Source: Hydra vulgaris (taxonomy: Eukaryota; Cnidaria; Hydrozoa; Anthoathecata; Hydridae). From it: a stretch of DNA of 64,000 nt. Made by a program: the position numbers and the translations under genes. Below the pieces are notes generated by a model. That model was not told the DNA's origin and did not search any database. It saw only the letters and a list, made by a program, of their open reading frames with translations. This document shows, one piece after another, positions 1 through 21,261 of this stretch; the stretch's first letter is position 1, and every line of letters begins with the position of its first letter. The stretch lies in the NCBI RefSeq assembly GCF_038396675.1, contig NC_088927.1, forward strand, positions 37,107,501 to 37,171,500, written 5' to 3'.

Positions 1-470
1 CCCTAACAGTTTTACAGCTATCTAAATATATAGAGTTTTCTAAAAAATCTATACAAAAAGCTAGCATGTAATCTGGAACAACTTTATAATAAAATGAATA
101 CTAGCCTCATCAAAGTCAATAAGGATTTCATAAAAACAATAAGAGTTGAAAACTTGTGTTTGAATAAAAAAAACTAAAACTAATAGACTGATAAAATAAA
201 CTATGAAATAAATCTGATAAAATAAATTGACTTTTTTTTCACTGATTGCAATAAAGAAGATTTTCTTTGATAACAATCACTGAACAATTAAAAAAATTAA
301 ATCCTATCAAGAAAAATGGAAAGAAACTTCAAAAAAATCAAAGAATATATTTTTTTAACAAAACAATTAAAAAAAAAAACTTTGCAAAAAAAAAATGAGT
401 TTTTAAAAATTTATAGAAAAAAATGTTTAAGATTAGTTGAATTCAATTTATATAAATAAATATATATACT

Positions 471-471
471 T

Positions 472-537
<66 letters not shown>
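471..537. repeat. (TA)n microsatellite
   Basis: Almost pure alternating TA with a few interruptions, in DNA downstream of the last visible myosin exon. Confidence 0.95.
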
Positions 538-541
<4 letters not shown>

Positions 542-812
542 AAAAAAATATATATTAATAACAAAACCAAGCATTTACAGCTCAATATTGTCATACTTTA
601 GGATTGCATGGTAAATTAAAAATAATTTGCGCATACTTGAGCATAAATATATAGTAATATTCTTAAGCTTTTGTATTGTAATTCAAAACACAAAGTATAG
701 AACTCTATAACAATAAATATGGAAATTATATACTTTAAGAAACAATTCAGTTCACCCTAAACCTCATTCTAAACAAATTAATTGAGACAAGGTATTAAAA
801 CAATCAACTCAC

Positions 813-10774
<9,962 letters not shown>

Positions 10775-10777
10775 CTG

Positions 10778-13700
10778 AAATCAAGCTGAAGAAAATTAAA
10801 CAAATGTAAAATCAGTTCATACGCCTGCTACTTCGTATTTATATTATTTTATGTCATTGTTTTAGAAGGAGCGTACATTTATTATACAATAGGTTTTATA
10901 CTTCTTTATAAATGCGACCAATCAAATTACACCTTTTCCCTGACCAAAATATAATAATAACATAATTATAGCAGTAGGCAATACAAATCTGCTAATTTTC
11001 TAGAAACAATAGATTATTTTTGCGAAAATCTTTTTTTTTTAAGTCTTTCTGAGTTCGACCTGAATAAAAATTTTACACAGATTTTATAATGTTTTTACTA
11101 CTATATTTATTTACTAATTTATTATACTAATTTATTATACGTTCTTTTTCATGTTCATTTTAATCAAAATATTTTCTTCACAAATCTTAAAATTTAAGGT
11201 GCAAATAAATCTATTATTGGTTTCTTATTGTTATTAGGTGCATATAAATATATTATTAATGACTTTTTACCATAGACATTTCAAAACTTCGTAAAAATAA
11301 ACATAATTAATTTAGAGATTCGTCAAAATAATAAAGAAAAATTTTTAATTCTACAAAATAAATGGAATTTAACACAAATAAGATTCAAAAGTTTTTTGAT
11401 GGTCTAATTAGAAACTGCCAAATTTGATTGTTATGAATATGTATTAGATATATAAAGATTAACGTTAAATTTAATGAATTCTTGTTATTTATTGTTAATT
11501 ATAAGCGCCTAATCTAACGACAATATGGAGGCTTCCTTTCTTTATAATCCAATATCAGAAAATATTATGTTTCTGAACTATTTTTTTTCTTTAATAAAAA
11601 CGTTCCTATTTCGTGTTCAAAAAGTATGTCCATGTATGGAAATAGTTTAAAAATCTTTTGTTCATGTATTTTTATATGTTTTGTCTATATAATAGTATTC
11701 AAAGGTATTAGATGACAAATTATTTTTTTAAAGAAACAAAGTTCATGAAAAAGATTAAAAAATATGATATAATAACAAAAAACAATGAGATCTCGTTGCT
11801 TTTATGCAAGCAAAAATACTTTTAAAAAAATATATAAATTTTTGTTATTTGTTAAAAAAAATTTAAATTTGCATGTATTAAGTAGGCGGAGCGAATTGAT
11901 CTAGAAGATATATAAAATAATTAAGAATATATATGTGAAACAACTTAGCTCTTTAAGATGTCTATGTGTGGTAGGTTGGGCAAGCGTTTAGGGTAAGTAA
12001 ACTGGAAATGTGTGTTTAATAGTGATGTTTCATAAACTTCCCTTATAACAATAGTTAATTTAAAAAAAATAGTAGTTTACATCATTTTTTAATAATACGT
12101 GCAGAAGTATAAATGTGCGATGGAAGGAACAAATGTGGGGTGAAAGAAATGAATATGAAACAGAAAAAATGAATATGCGATGGAAAGAATAAAAATTCAG
12201 TGAAAGTAATGATATGCAATAAGAAAATAGGATAATTTCAAGGAAATAAAATCATAAATAATATAAAATTCTTCTAAATATTATTACAAACTTTTTATAT
12301 TAATGTTGTTGTTATTATTAACTTTTAATTTAAATAAGAATATGAGTTAGTACAAAAAATTCAGGTCATTAATAAATTAGCGGATTAAAAACAAAACAAG
12401 TCATACTTAAAAAAAGCATGGCTAAAGCTGCTCGATATTTAAAAAACTATTTGAATTTAACCAATTGACTACTTTTCGTCACAAAAAAAACGAATGCTGC
12501 AATGGCGTAGGAAGGTCAAGAAAGTTTGGGGGGCGGGCGGGGTTCTGAAATGGAAATCTAAAGATGGCGAAGGCAGCCAGAAGGTACAATTTACGCGACT
12601 TGACTTACTTTGAGTTTATAACGAAATTATAAAACAAATGCTATTGTATTTTTATTTCTCGGAAGTTATTTTGAATTCACATAAACAGTGTTATCACATG
12701 AATATGATAAAAAAGACATATATTTAACATGTTTAAAGTAATACTCAAAAACATTGAACCCCAAAAATAAGTAAATTTTAGCATCATATCAACTCAAGGT
12801 AACTGCTGCCAAAATTTAGTTTTATCTCACAAAAAAATAATTTATTAGTTCAACAATAAAAATAACAAGATATAGCAAAAGTACAATTTAGGCGCCGGTA
12901 CAATATCGACAACCTTACCCTTAAAAAAAAATTTATGTGTTGTAAAAGTCCTTTATACCATAAAATTTGTTACTACGGTCTTTGTAAAATTACGTTTTTT
13001 GTTACTTTGATATTGGTTTCGGTAAAAAAAACTTAACAGCCTGCCAATTTACATAGGTTAAATATAATAATCTGTCGGTACAAATTAGGTTAAAAAAGTT
13101 AGAACTATAAAGAATTTAAAAAAAAAATTAGAAATTTAAAGAATTAGAACTGTTTTAGTACAATTTAAGCAAAGCTCCAATATTGTAGAGATTTTTGGTT
13201 AAAAACTTAAATATAAAGTTTTTGAAAAAAAACTTAATAAAAAAAATGCCCTAAATTTTGTTGATGAAATGCTGAAACGTTGAAAAAAATACATAAAAAA
13301 ACATTACCATTTCTCGAAACGTGTTTATTTTTTGGAGTTTTTCCCCAAATAAACTTTGTTTCAAATGTTTAAAAAGTTTAAAATTACGATCGTGTAAAGT
13401 TAGCAAAAAAAATTTAAATTAAGAACGTTTTTAATTCTAATTATTTTACATTTTAAATATAATGCGTTATAATATATATTTTACTAAAATCATATAAAAT
13501 CTATTTTTAGTTTAAATATAATGCATTAAGAAGTTACTACCTTTTTTAAAAACCTAATTTAAAAAATATTAAAATATATGTTTAAAAAAATAATAATAAT
13601 TACTTTAATGTTACCCAAACCTCTATTTTTCATTTAATAAAAAAATCTGTTCACCAAAGTTATTTTGTGCTTAAATCATAAGAAGTTAAATCATTGCATT

Positions 13701-14339
13701 CATTTTAGATTGACACCGTTAGGGAATTTTTTTGATCGATGGCTGGTTTTCAACGCTCTTATAAACACAATTTTTAATTGGAAATGGTATCAAATATAGG
13801 TTGCTAAAATATCTCTATATAGTCTCTGTTGCCGTCTTGTCACCTTACCCTTTTAAGGCAACAACATTGCGTATTTGCTAGAATATATGACACAGACATT
13901 GTTTTTGTTTGTAGCCATCTTAAAAGTCCAAGTTTATAGTAACTTCATTAAAAAATGTATTTAAGTCAAAAGATCAGATCTTAGCAGTTTTTTCATTAGA
14001 AAATAAAACATGTATATTTCATGAGTGTGAAAAACAATCAAAACCTAAAAAATTTTAAATGAGATAAAAATTTGGCTAATGAAATAATTTATAAACAATG
14101 GTTAAAAACTGATAGGCTCTTCTTAAAAACAATAGTTAATTAAATGATCTAAAATTTTGACAAATGAAATAGTTTATACGCAATGGTTGAAAACTAATAG
14201 GTTCTCTTTAGAAACAATATTTAAAAACACGAGTTTATAGAAGAGTTAAAAAACGACGTACACAAAACTTTTTCTAGTAAATACTTGACATACTTTTAAA
14301 GAAAATCAAAAAAAAATTAGAAACCAAATGAATGTATTA
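10778..14339. other. Upstream of the myosin gene; no gene recognised
   Basis: AT-rich DNA that should hold the myosin promoter and non-coding first exon(s), which I cannot place. Seen within it: a degenerate repeat of about 22-25 bases around GCGATGGAAAGAA at 12115-12235, and CAATGGCGTAGGAAGGTC at 12500, which resembles a hAT terminus (CAGTGGCGTAG type) but has no partner that I found. Confidence 0.5.
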
Positions 14340-14900
14340 TATATGATTAAATGATGAGCTGTAGTAACAAGTATGTTTGAAAGTTGCAGTTGTTTAAATT
14401 TGTCAAATGATGTTGTTTTGAAAATTTATCCGGCAAAGCATTCCAGTTATTGACTACACGGTTGTTGTAAAATTTATGTCTGATATCGTAGTTTCTGACA
14501 AAGAAATCCAATTAAACATTCAGCTCTGGGTGCTATGCTGAAAAGCCTTAAGTTCCCAGTAAATTAAGTTTAAATTGTAGATAATCTTATATTGTTGTAT
14601 AAGGTTGCCTCTTATACGTCTGTCCCCAAGAGTAGTTAAGTTCATTATTTTGCATCGAGTTTTTTAATTTTTAAATATACTCAAGAGTGTAATATGCTTT
14701 GCATATTACACTTGCATATTACACTGTTGAGCATATTTAAAATTATCATAGATTAGAATTCCAAGATCTCTTTCGGAATGTGTCGAAAGTAAATTTTTTA
14801 ATCTATACTGGTCAAAATATTTTAGTTTACAACTGCCAATTTTAACCAAACTGTATTCATCTCTTGAAATGTTGTTTTTTAAATTCGAGAAAATTAATAA
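14340..14900 (-). pseudogene. CR1-like LINE, 3' ORF end fragment
   Basis: Minus-strand pieces in shifting frames match the C-terminal tail of cnidarian CR1/Jockey-type LINE ORF2: a HSERDLGILIYDNFKYAQQC block (the GVxLDxxLxW region after the RT) and then IRHKFYNNRVVNNWNALPD with a trailing helix. The RT core is absent. Several frameshifts and stops make it a dead 5'-truncated copy. Confidence 0.7.
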
Positions 14901-14919
14901 TCACTATCAAAATAGTTTT

Positions 14920-15055
14920 TTTTCTTATTGAATTCTAGACTTAGTTTTAAAAACCTCTGTTTTTTCTTAGTGTATTCTAGATTTAGTTTTAAAACCTCTG
15001 TTTTTTTCTTATTGTATTCTAGATTTAGTTTTAAAATATAAAAGATTATTCTAGA
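14920..15055. repeat. Tandem repeat, 3 units of about 40-45 bp
   Basis: The block TTCTAGATTTAGTTTTAAAA followed by CCTCTGTTTTTTCTTA occurs three times with small changes. The overlapping open frame on minus (14894-15199) is a translation of this repeat and not a gene. Confidence 0.8.
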
Positions 15056-15239
15056 TTTAGCCTCTTTTTTCATATAAAATATTACGAACTGAAAACAGAT
15101 TGGTATTTTGGCACTGCATATAGAGAATGTATGCGATGGAGTAGATGATACAGTGAAAAGAGTTTTCTTAAGTTTTTCATTACGTGTTTTATCAAACACC
15201 TATTCGAAATTAAATTTTGACATCAAAGACATGTTTTTA

Positions 15240-16200
15240 ATTGACATAAAAGTTTTTTTAAAAACATCAGATAAATAACTTTTTATGTCAAAGTGTTTTT
15301 ACGTTTGTGTTTTTTTTTTTGGTAATAAAAAAAAAACACAAACATCCAATATCAAAATTTACTTTTAATTAAAGATAATAAAAATGACGTCTATTATGCT
15401 TAGTTATAAAAAGTCTCAATCTCAATTAAGAAATTTTGTACGTTTTGCTATAAAAGAAAATTATATAGAAAATGACTCGTTAAATCAAGACTTAAATACT
15501 AATTATTTTTTTAAATTTATGTTTTTGTATTTATTTTTCTATTTTTGTATTTATTGATGTTAAATTTTTTTCAATATTTTTTTATATTTCTGGAACTGAA
15601 ACAGCTGAAAAAACGGAAATCAGGTAGAGCGGGGCAATTTTTACTAAATCTAACAGGTTTTATGAACGGTGCCTCTGAAGTAAAAAAATTTTTCATTATT
15701 GAAAAGGTAGTTTAACATGCTAAAATTTGGTAAAGAAAAAAGTACATTTTTAAAATTTGTTTATGAAGATTTTGCCTAAAGTTTACCGTGCTGTTCAACC
15801 TGCCCCAACAAGTGTAGACCGAGCATCTTTTGAGCAACTAACGATTAAGTGAATATGCATTACATGAAACTCAATGAATGAATCATCAATAAAATTATCG
15901 TTAACAGTAAGCGTGTCTATACTTTATAAACTTTTTATTAAATAAACTTTAATTAAAAAATAAAATAAGAAAAAAAATTATATATCGTAAGAAAGTGGAA
16001 TCTATCAATTTCACAATAGTTTAAAAAAAAAAAAAGATTTTTTATTTGGTGATTTTTTCTGAGGAGAATTTTTTCCGAAGGATTTTTTTGGGAGGATTTG
16101 TTACAGGGGGATATTTTTTTTGAAACCTTAAAATTTCAATATTTTTTTTGGAACCCAAAAGTTTAAATGATATTTATATCGAACGACTCGATTTTTAATT
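15240..16200. other. No gene recognised; scattered repeats
   Basis: Contains a hairpin at about 15300-15350 (GTTTGTGTTTTTTTTTT and its complement), a loosely tandem G-rich run at 16045-16120, and short GGGGCAA / TGCCCC inverted ends near 15635 and 15800 that may mark a degraded pogo-type MITE. Confidence 0.4.
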
Positions 16201-16219
16201 GCATTTTAAGAAACCGCAA

Positions 16220-16500
16220 TAATTAAAAACTTTAAAAGTATTCAGAAAATACGTGGTTGCAAATATTTCTGGAAAATACATTGCAAGTTTTGTTTTTGGA
16301 ATAATGCATCAAGAGTAAGAAATTATCAAAAAAAAAATTTTATTGAACTCGGCTAAGCTTGAGAAAACTAATCATATCACTACTGCAAGGCTTTTTGATA
16401 AATCTGTTAAGATTCTCGGAAAAAACTTTGACAAAGATACTATTTTGCTGTTCATTTCTGACGCTTCACTGTTTATGGTAAAAGCGGGTTGATTTTTCTA
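16220..16500 (+). pseudogene. hAT-family transposase fragment
   Basis: Plus-strand pieces in more than one frame resemble the central part of hAT-like transposases: GKYIASFVFGIM, then AKLEKTNHITTARLFDKSVK and LGKNFDKDTILLFISDASLF with MVKAG. Known relatives have the second catalytic Asp in a similar LLFVSDAA context. It is truncated on both sides and stops soon after. Confidence 0.55.
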
Positions 16501-16808
16501 CAAAGCTTAAAAAGAAGTGTTAAAAATAGGCAACTAACAACAAGGATCTTGACTGATACCTCAATCAGAAATGAAATTCGTTTGTCAGAAGAAAAAACCC
16601 TAAATCAAACTAACCAACAAAAAAACTCATCTCAAAAGATAAAAATATTTTTTTGAGTATATTCTTGGTTGTTTTAAATAATGTTAATTAATTGTTTTTA
16701 TGAAAATTTTTTTATGAAAATATTAATTTTTTTTTAATGACTTTCAAGCAAATATTGCTTGTTAATTGTTCTTTTAATAACGATTAGTTAATAAACGAAA
16801 AATGCACG

Positions 16809-19800
16809 CAGGGCCGCCAAGAGGGGGGCCACTGGGTACATTTTACCTAGGCACACGGACAAATGGGCACGGACAAAGGGGGCACCTGTGACCCTCAATA
16901 AAAAATTTTATCAAAATTTTTAATAATCATAAAGAGCACTACTCCTTGAAGAAATTTTAAGTCTAAAAGACAATTAGAATTTTATTACAATTAGAATTTA
17001 TTACAACAGTCTTAAAATATTTATTATTTCTAAATTTAATTCAAAACAGAAAAAAAAACAAAAAACGTTATTATCATTAAATGAATATATCTTAATAAAC
17101 ATTAATGTAGAAAATGTGTATGCATTTATATGTATGTATGTTTATAATATTTTTATTTTAAATCAGTAGAAATACACTCTAGTTCTTTTAAAGACATTTT
17201 TAGCATTTTGCAAAATTTGTATGTATTTTAAAACGGATTATGTATATGTTTGCTTTTATAAAAACACAGACAAAATGAAAACGGGGCTCGGTGATTTCGG
17301 TAACTAAATTTATATATGTAATATGCATTTACTGTAAATTTATCAAACGGAAAACTTTCAAACAGTTAAATTATCAAACGGCAATGAAAAAAAGAAGATT
17401 ATTTGCATAATTTAAAGGCAAAAAAATCAAGACGAAATATATATATATTTTTTCTGTAAGATGTTTTGTAAGATTTATAACATGCAATGAAATTGAAATT
17501 TAGGTTAAGTTAAATGAAAATTTCACAATTTCTTTTTTTTCTGCGTGGAAGAACTGATTGCTATAGCTCCAATTTATATGTGGCTAAAATTCGAATTACA
17601 TGACACTTAACCAAACAAAAGGCTTGATTTAAAACATTATTAATGTTGTTAAATCAATTAAGTTACTCTCATTCCAACACTTTTCAAATATTCTTTCTCA
17701 ATACATTTATTCCAATTAATTTGATATTGTGATATTGCATTTAATTCTTTTTCTCTTAAATTCCTTTGAGAATTAAATTCTACATAAAAAATTCACTTCG
17801 ATTTTGAAACAAATGAAAAACTTTTTTATTTAAAAATAAGTAACACACATCTTAGAGTAAAAACGTTATGTCCAGTTTTCATGGTTCAGGATCCCAAGGC
17901 AGATAAAAAGCTGTAGAAAAGGGTGTAAAAGAATACAAGCACAAACGTACACTGTACACTATAAATATGTTTTTTTCAAAAAAAATTTAAACCTAGTGTA
18001 TAATACGAAGACCGCCTCAAAATCTAGCACTTTTTCCTAGAGATTCTACAAACAAAAAAAATCCTGCCTCCATTTTTTCAAAACTTCTCTCAATGGAGAG
18101 AAGATTAACAGAGACTGGCTTATCTAGAGTGGAACTGCAAAAGGATTTTAGTCTTTCATCTTGATGTGGAATAGCGGAATAAAAGATAATTGGCGAAAGC
18201 TAGGAGAAAAGATTAAAAGCTACTAGTGTAATGTTCAACCCAAAAATCACTACATCGTCTGGAAATCAGTCTTTAAAGCCTTGAAAAATCAGACCGGGAT
18301 CGATTCAGAACTTGAAGTGTCAATGAGAAACGAGGCATCTTAGTGGTATGAAGTTTCACGCTGCGTCCTAGACTCTCCATTTAGCTTCAAGAAATTTAAG
18401 TTTTCTATGTGTGTTAGCAGTTTACGTTCATAAAATAATTTTAATGTTGCTTGGAATATTAATCTAGGTGTAAACTTTATTTCAATAATACGTTTATATC
18501 TGTGCAAGTTCATCAAACATGCTGGACGAGTATGATAATGGTAATTTTTTAGCCACCCTTGAGCTGTTGGGGAAAAGCAATAAGACACTTCAGTTCTATC
18601 TAGAAGAAGTTTCTCAACACCAAAAACAAGGAACAAGAATGCAAGCGCACTATTTGAGCCGGAGAGCTCAAAATGAGTTCATTATGCCATGTGGTGAAAT
18701 TGTTTTCGCTGCTATTATTGAAGAGGTCCACATAGCCATTTATTTTTAGATCAATAGACGTTTTAGATCAAAGCCGAATTGATTTAAAGAATTGTAGGGG
18801 TCAGGGCTATGATAACGGGGCTAATACATCTGGTGTTTACAAAGAAGTGCAGGCCATAATTCTCGAGAAAAATCCTCAAGCTTTGTTCATGCCTTGCAGT
18901 GCGCATAGTCTTAATCTAGCTAGCGTTCATTCTTCAGAATCCTCTACTGTAGTCAAGAACTATTTTGACAGCATCTAATCGTTGTATAACCTTTTCAGTA
19001 TTAGCTCTATACGCGGAAATTTTTGACTGAGGCAACTAGGCAGTCCCTTCAACAAACGTCCCAAACAAGATTGAGTGCACGCATAGAGGCTGTCTGGCCA
19101 TTGTCGAAACGAAAAACTGAAATACTGAAGTCCTTGAAACTTCTTGAAGAACTTGATATAGAAAATCATCAATTGACTTTAGTTAAGGCACTCAAAAAGT
19201 TGATTCAATCATTTGAATTCATTGTCTTGACTTCTTTCTGGTTCAAGGCTCTCCTTGAACCAGAAAGCGTTTATTTGAATGACGAGACAAAGTTGTTAAT
19301 GATTCTAATCGATGATCTTGACAAACTACGTTATTTTTGGCTCCAAATCCTCCAAGAAACAAAACTGGTTGCATTTGGGTTAGCTTCGTTTGGGTTTCAA
19401 AATGATTTTGTTAAGAAGAGGATAAGGAAAGGGAAAACACTTCATGGAGAGTCGATAAATACAGCCCATATCTACGAAGACGAATCAAAGGGTTTTGAGG
19501 TGGACGTATTTAATGTTGCTTTTGATATGCTGCTCCAGCAGACAAGATACAGAATGGATACAGTTCAAAGACAACGGATATGTTTTCGTTCATATGGTTT
19601 TCTCCATCTCTTTCTAGTGATTAAAAAAAGCTCAACCAGAAAGAAAAGTGCAAAGTCTTGGCAAATCTCTACGTAAATGATGTAAAAGAAGAGGAGTTCA
19701 TTGAAGAAATCTGTCATCTAGATGTTTTGAAGCAATCAAATACTTTTTGACAAATAGAATCTCTTTCTTCTATTAAGTTGCTCAACAGAATCTACCAAAA

Positions 19801-20324
19801 AAGATCTTCAGCCAACATTTCCTTCGATCTGCATTTTTAATAAAATACCGGTTTCAGTGGCCGAGGGAAAATGCTATTTCAGTAAGCTTGCTCTCATCAA
19901 ATCCATATTGCGATCAACAATAACTGAAAAACGCTTTACTAACCTTATGGTGATTTCAATTAAAAACGACCTTGCCAAGACTTTAACGTACGAAAATGCC
20001 ATCTCTAGTTTCACAAAGAACAAAGCCGGCAAAGTAAAATTAGCGTGATCTGACTAGTCTTCATAAATAACATTTTATTGATGAAATAATATAATTAATT
20101 TTAAATTATATTTGTATTTTCGTTTTTATCATAAACAACCAAGTTCAAATATTAAGTGTTTATGTACAGCAATACTTAATACCAAAATAATTATTGTTTT
20201 AATTAAATTGTAATGTGATAATAGACATACGGACAATAAACATGCTTAGATACCCAGGAATCCGAAGTTTGGGGCACCGAACAAAAATTGACCCCGAGCA
20301 CCCTAAAGTCTCTATGCGGGCCTG
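16809..20324 (+). mobile_element. hAT element (DUF4371/TTF type), full length but decayed
   Basis: The ends are CAGGGCCGCCAAGAG on the left and the complement of CAGGCCCGCATAGAG on the right. They are flanked by AATGCACG (16801-16808) and AATACACG (20325-20332), an 8-bp target duplication with one change, as expected for hAT. The interior carries a plus-strand transposase relic. Confidence 0.85.
17880..20048 (+). pseudogene. hAT transposase relic, DUF4371-like
   Basis: The coding parts lie in order on plus with many stops. 18519-18749 holds DEYDNGNFLATLELLGKS. 18797-18980 holds GYDNGANTSGVYKEVQAI, then NPQALFMPCSAHSLNLASV, the DUF4371 core. 19023-19676 (217 aa open) holds SARIEAVWPLSKRKTEILKS, then DVFNVAFDMLLQQTRYRMD. 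19857-20048 holds the C-terminal dimerisation block with KLALIKSILRSTITEKRFTN. Known members of this group resemble ZMYM1-like proteins. Stops between the blocks show that it is dead. Confidence 0.8.
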
Positions 20325-20494
20325 AATACACGTACTTCTGCATCACATTCATTCATTTGATGGAAGCAAACTTTGAATTATTTTGTTGCACATATCTTAC
20401 TTTATTATAATTTTTATGAGTACATATGAAGAAATGCTAGCAATAATTGCTGAAATAGAAATTACTAGATGAAATCGTCCAATCCCATTTATTA

Positions 20495-20627
20495 CGAAGT
20501 ATCTGGCAACAGGCCACTTTTAAAAACAATTCTAGAATCTGTAACTCAAATAACTATTTGAATCCAGTGATCCTAGAATTATTTTTCTTACAAACATTGA
20601 GTTTTTTGTTGCCAGGTACTTCGTAAA
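20495..20627. repeat. Inverted repeat, MITE-like
   Basis: TTACGAAGTATCTGGCAACA at 20495-20514 is mirrored by TGTTGCCAGGTACTTCGTAA at 20608-20627 with one mismatch. About 133 bp, no ORF. Confidence 0.7.
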
Positions 20628-21261
20628 ATTAATACTGTTGGCATTTCTGCATATGTAAGTCCTAATGTATCGAGACAATCTTAAGAACCCTTTTTGTAAT
20701 TCGGATCATCCTTTTAAACACTCCTCCTCAAAATGACTCTTCAGGAACATTGAAAAATACGCAGCGAATTTGAAAAATGTTCAGTTTGTTATGCAAAAAA
20801 AATTTGAACCATCGCCACCATAAAATTGAGAATACGCAACAAAGTAACCATGAAGCGACGAAGATCACAAATGCAAGAGAACTCCGTTATTTTTAAAATA
20901 GGGTAGGGTGGGGTATACGGGGTAATCTGGGTCTAATTTATATTTATCTGTTATATTGATAATGGTTTTCAGGGGCGGATTTAGATATGTGGGGGCTCCT
21001 GGGCGGAATATACAGTGGGGACCCCTTATAAATAAATAAGGAAATATATTTTTTTACTTATTGAATAATATTTATTATTATGTTTAGTAGTAGTAACACA
21101 AGTAAAATAATCAAATCTAGTATAACTAGTTACTAGTTATACTCGATTTTATGATAATATTACTTAATATACAAGTTACTGTAACTAGTATATTAAGTAA
21201 TATTATCATAATATTCAGTGTAATTAATTAAATGAAAAATAATAAATAAAAATAATAATGT

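Noticed and set aside
61-276. 71-aa minus ORF as a further myosin exon
   Set aside because: Its wording (LFYQIYFIVYFISLLVLVFF) has no myosin resemblance, and it has no suitable phase-1 acceptor. It reflects AT-rich composition.
11945-11995. Possible first exon on plus (ATGTCTATGTGTGGTAGG ... GTAAGT)
   Set aside because: Only 12 codons with a good donor; no downstream exon or known family was found.
12500-12600. A hAT element starting CAATGGCGTAGG
   Set aside because: Only one terminus is visible; no inverted partner or 8-bp duplication found.
14894-15199. 101-aa minus ORF with repeated LNLEYNKKK
   Set aside because: The repeats come from a three-unit DNA tandem repeat; no family resemblance.
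18340-18636. 98-aa minus ORF
   Set aside because: It overlaps hAT transposase blocks that read on plus, and is a shadow.
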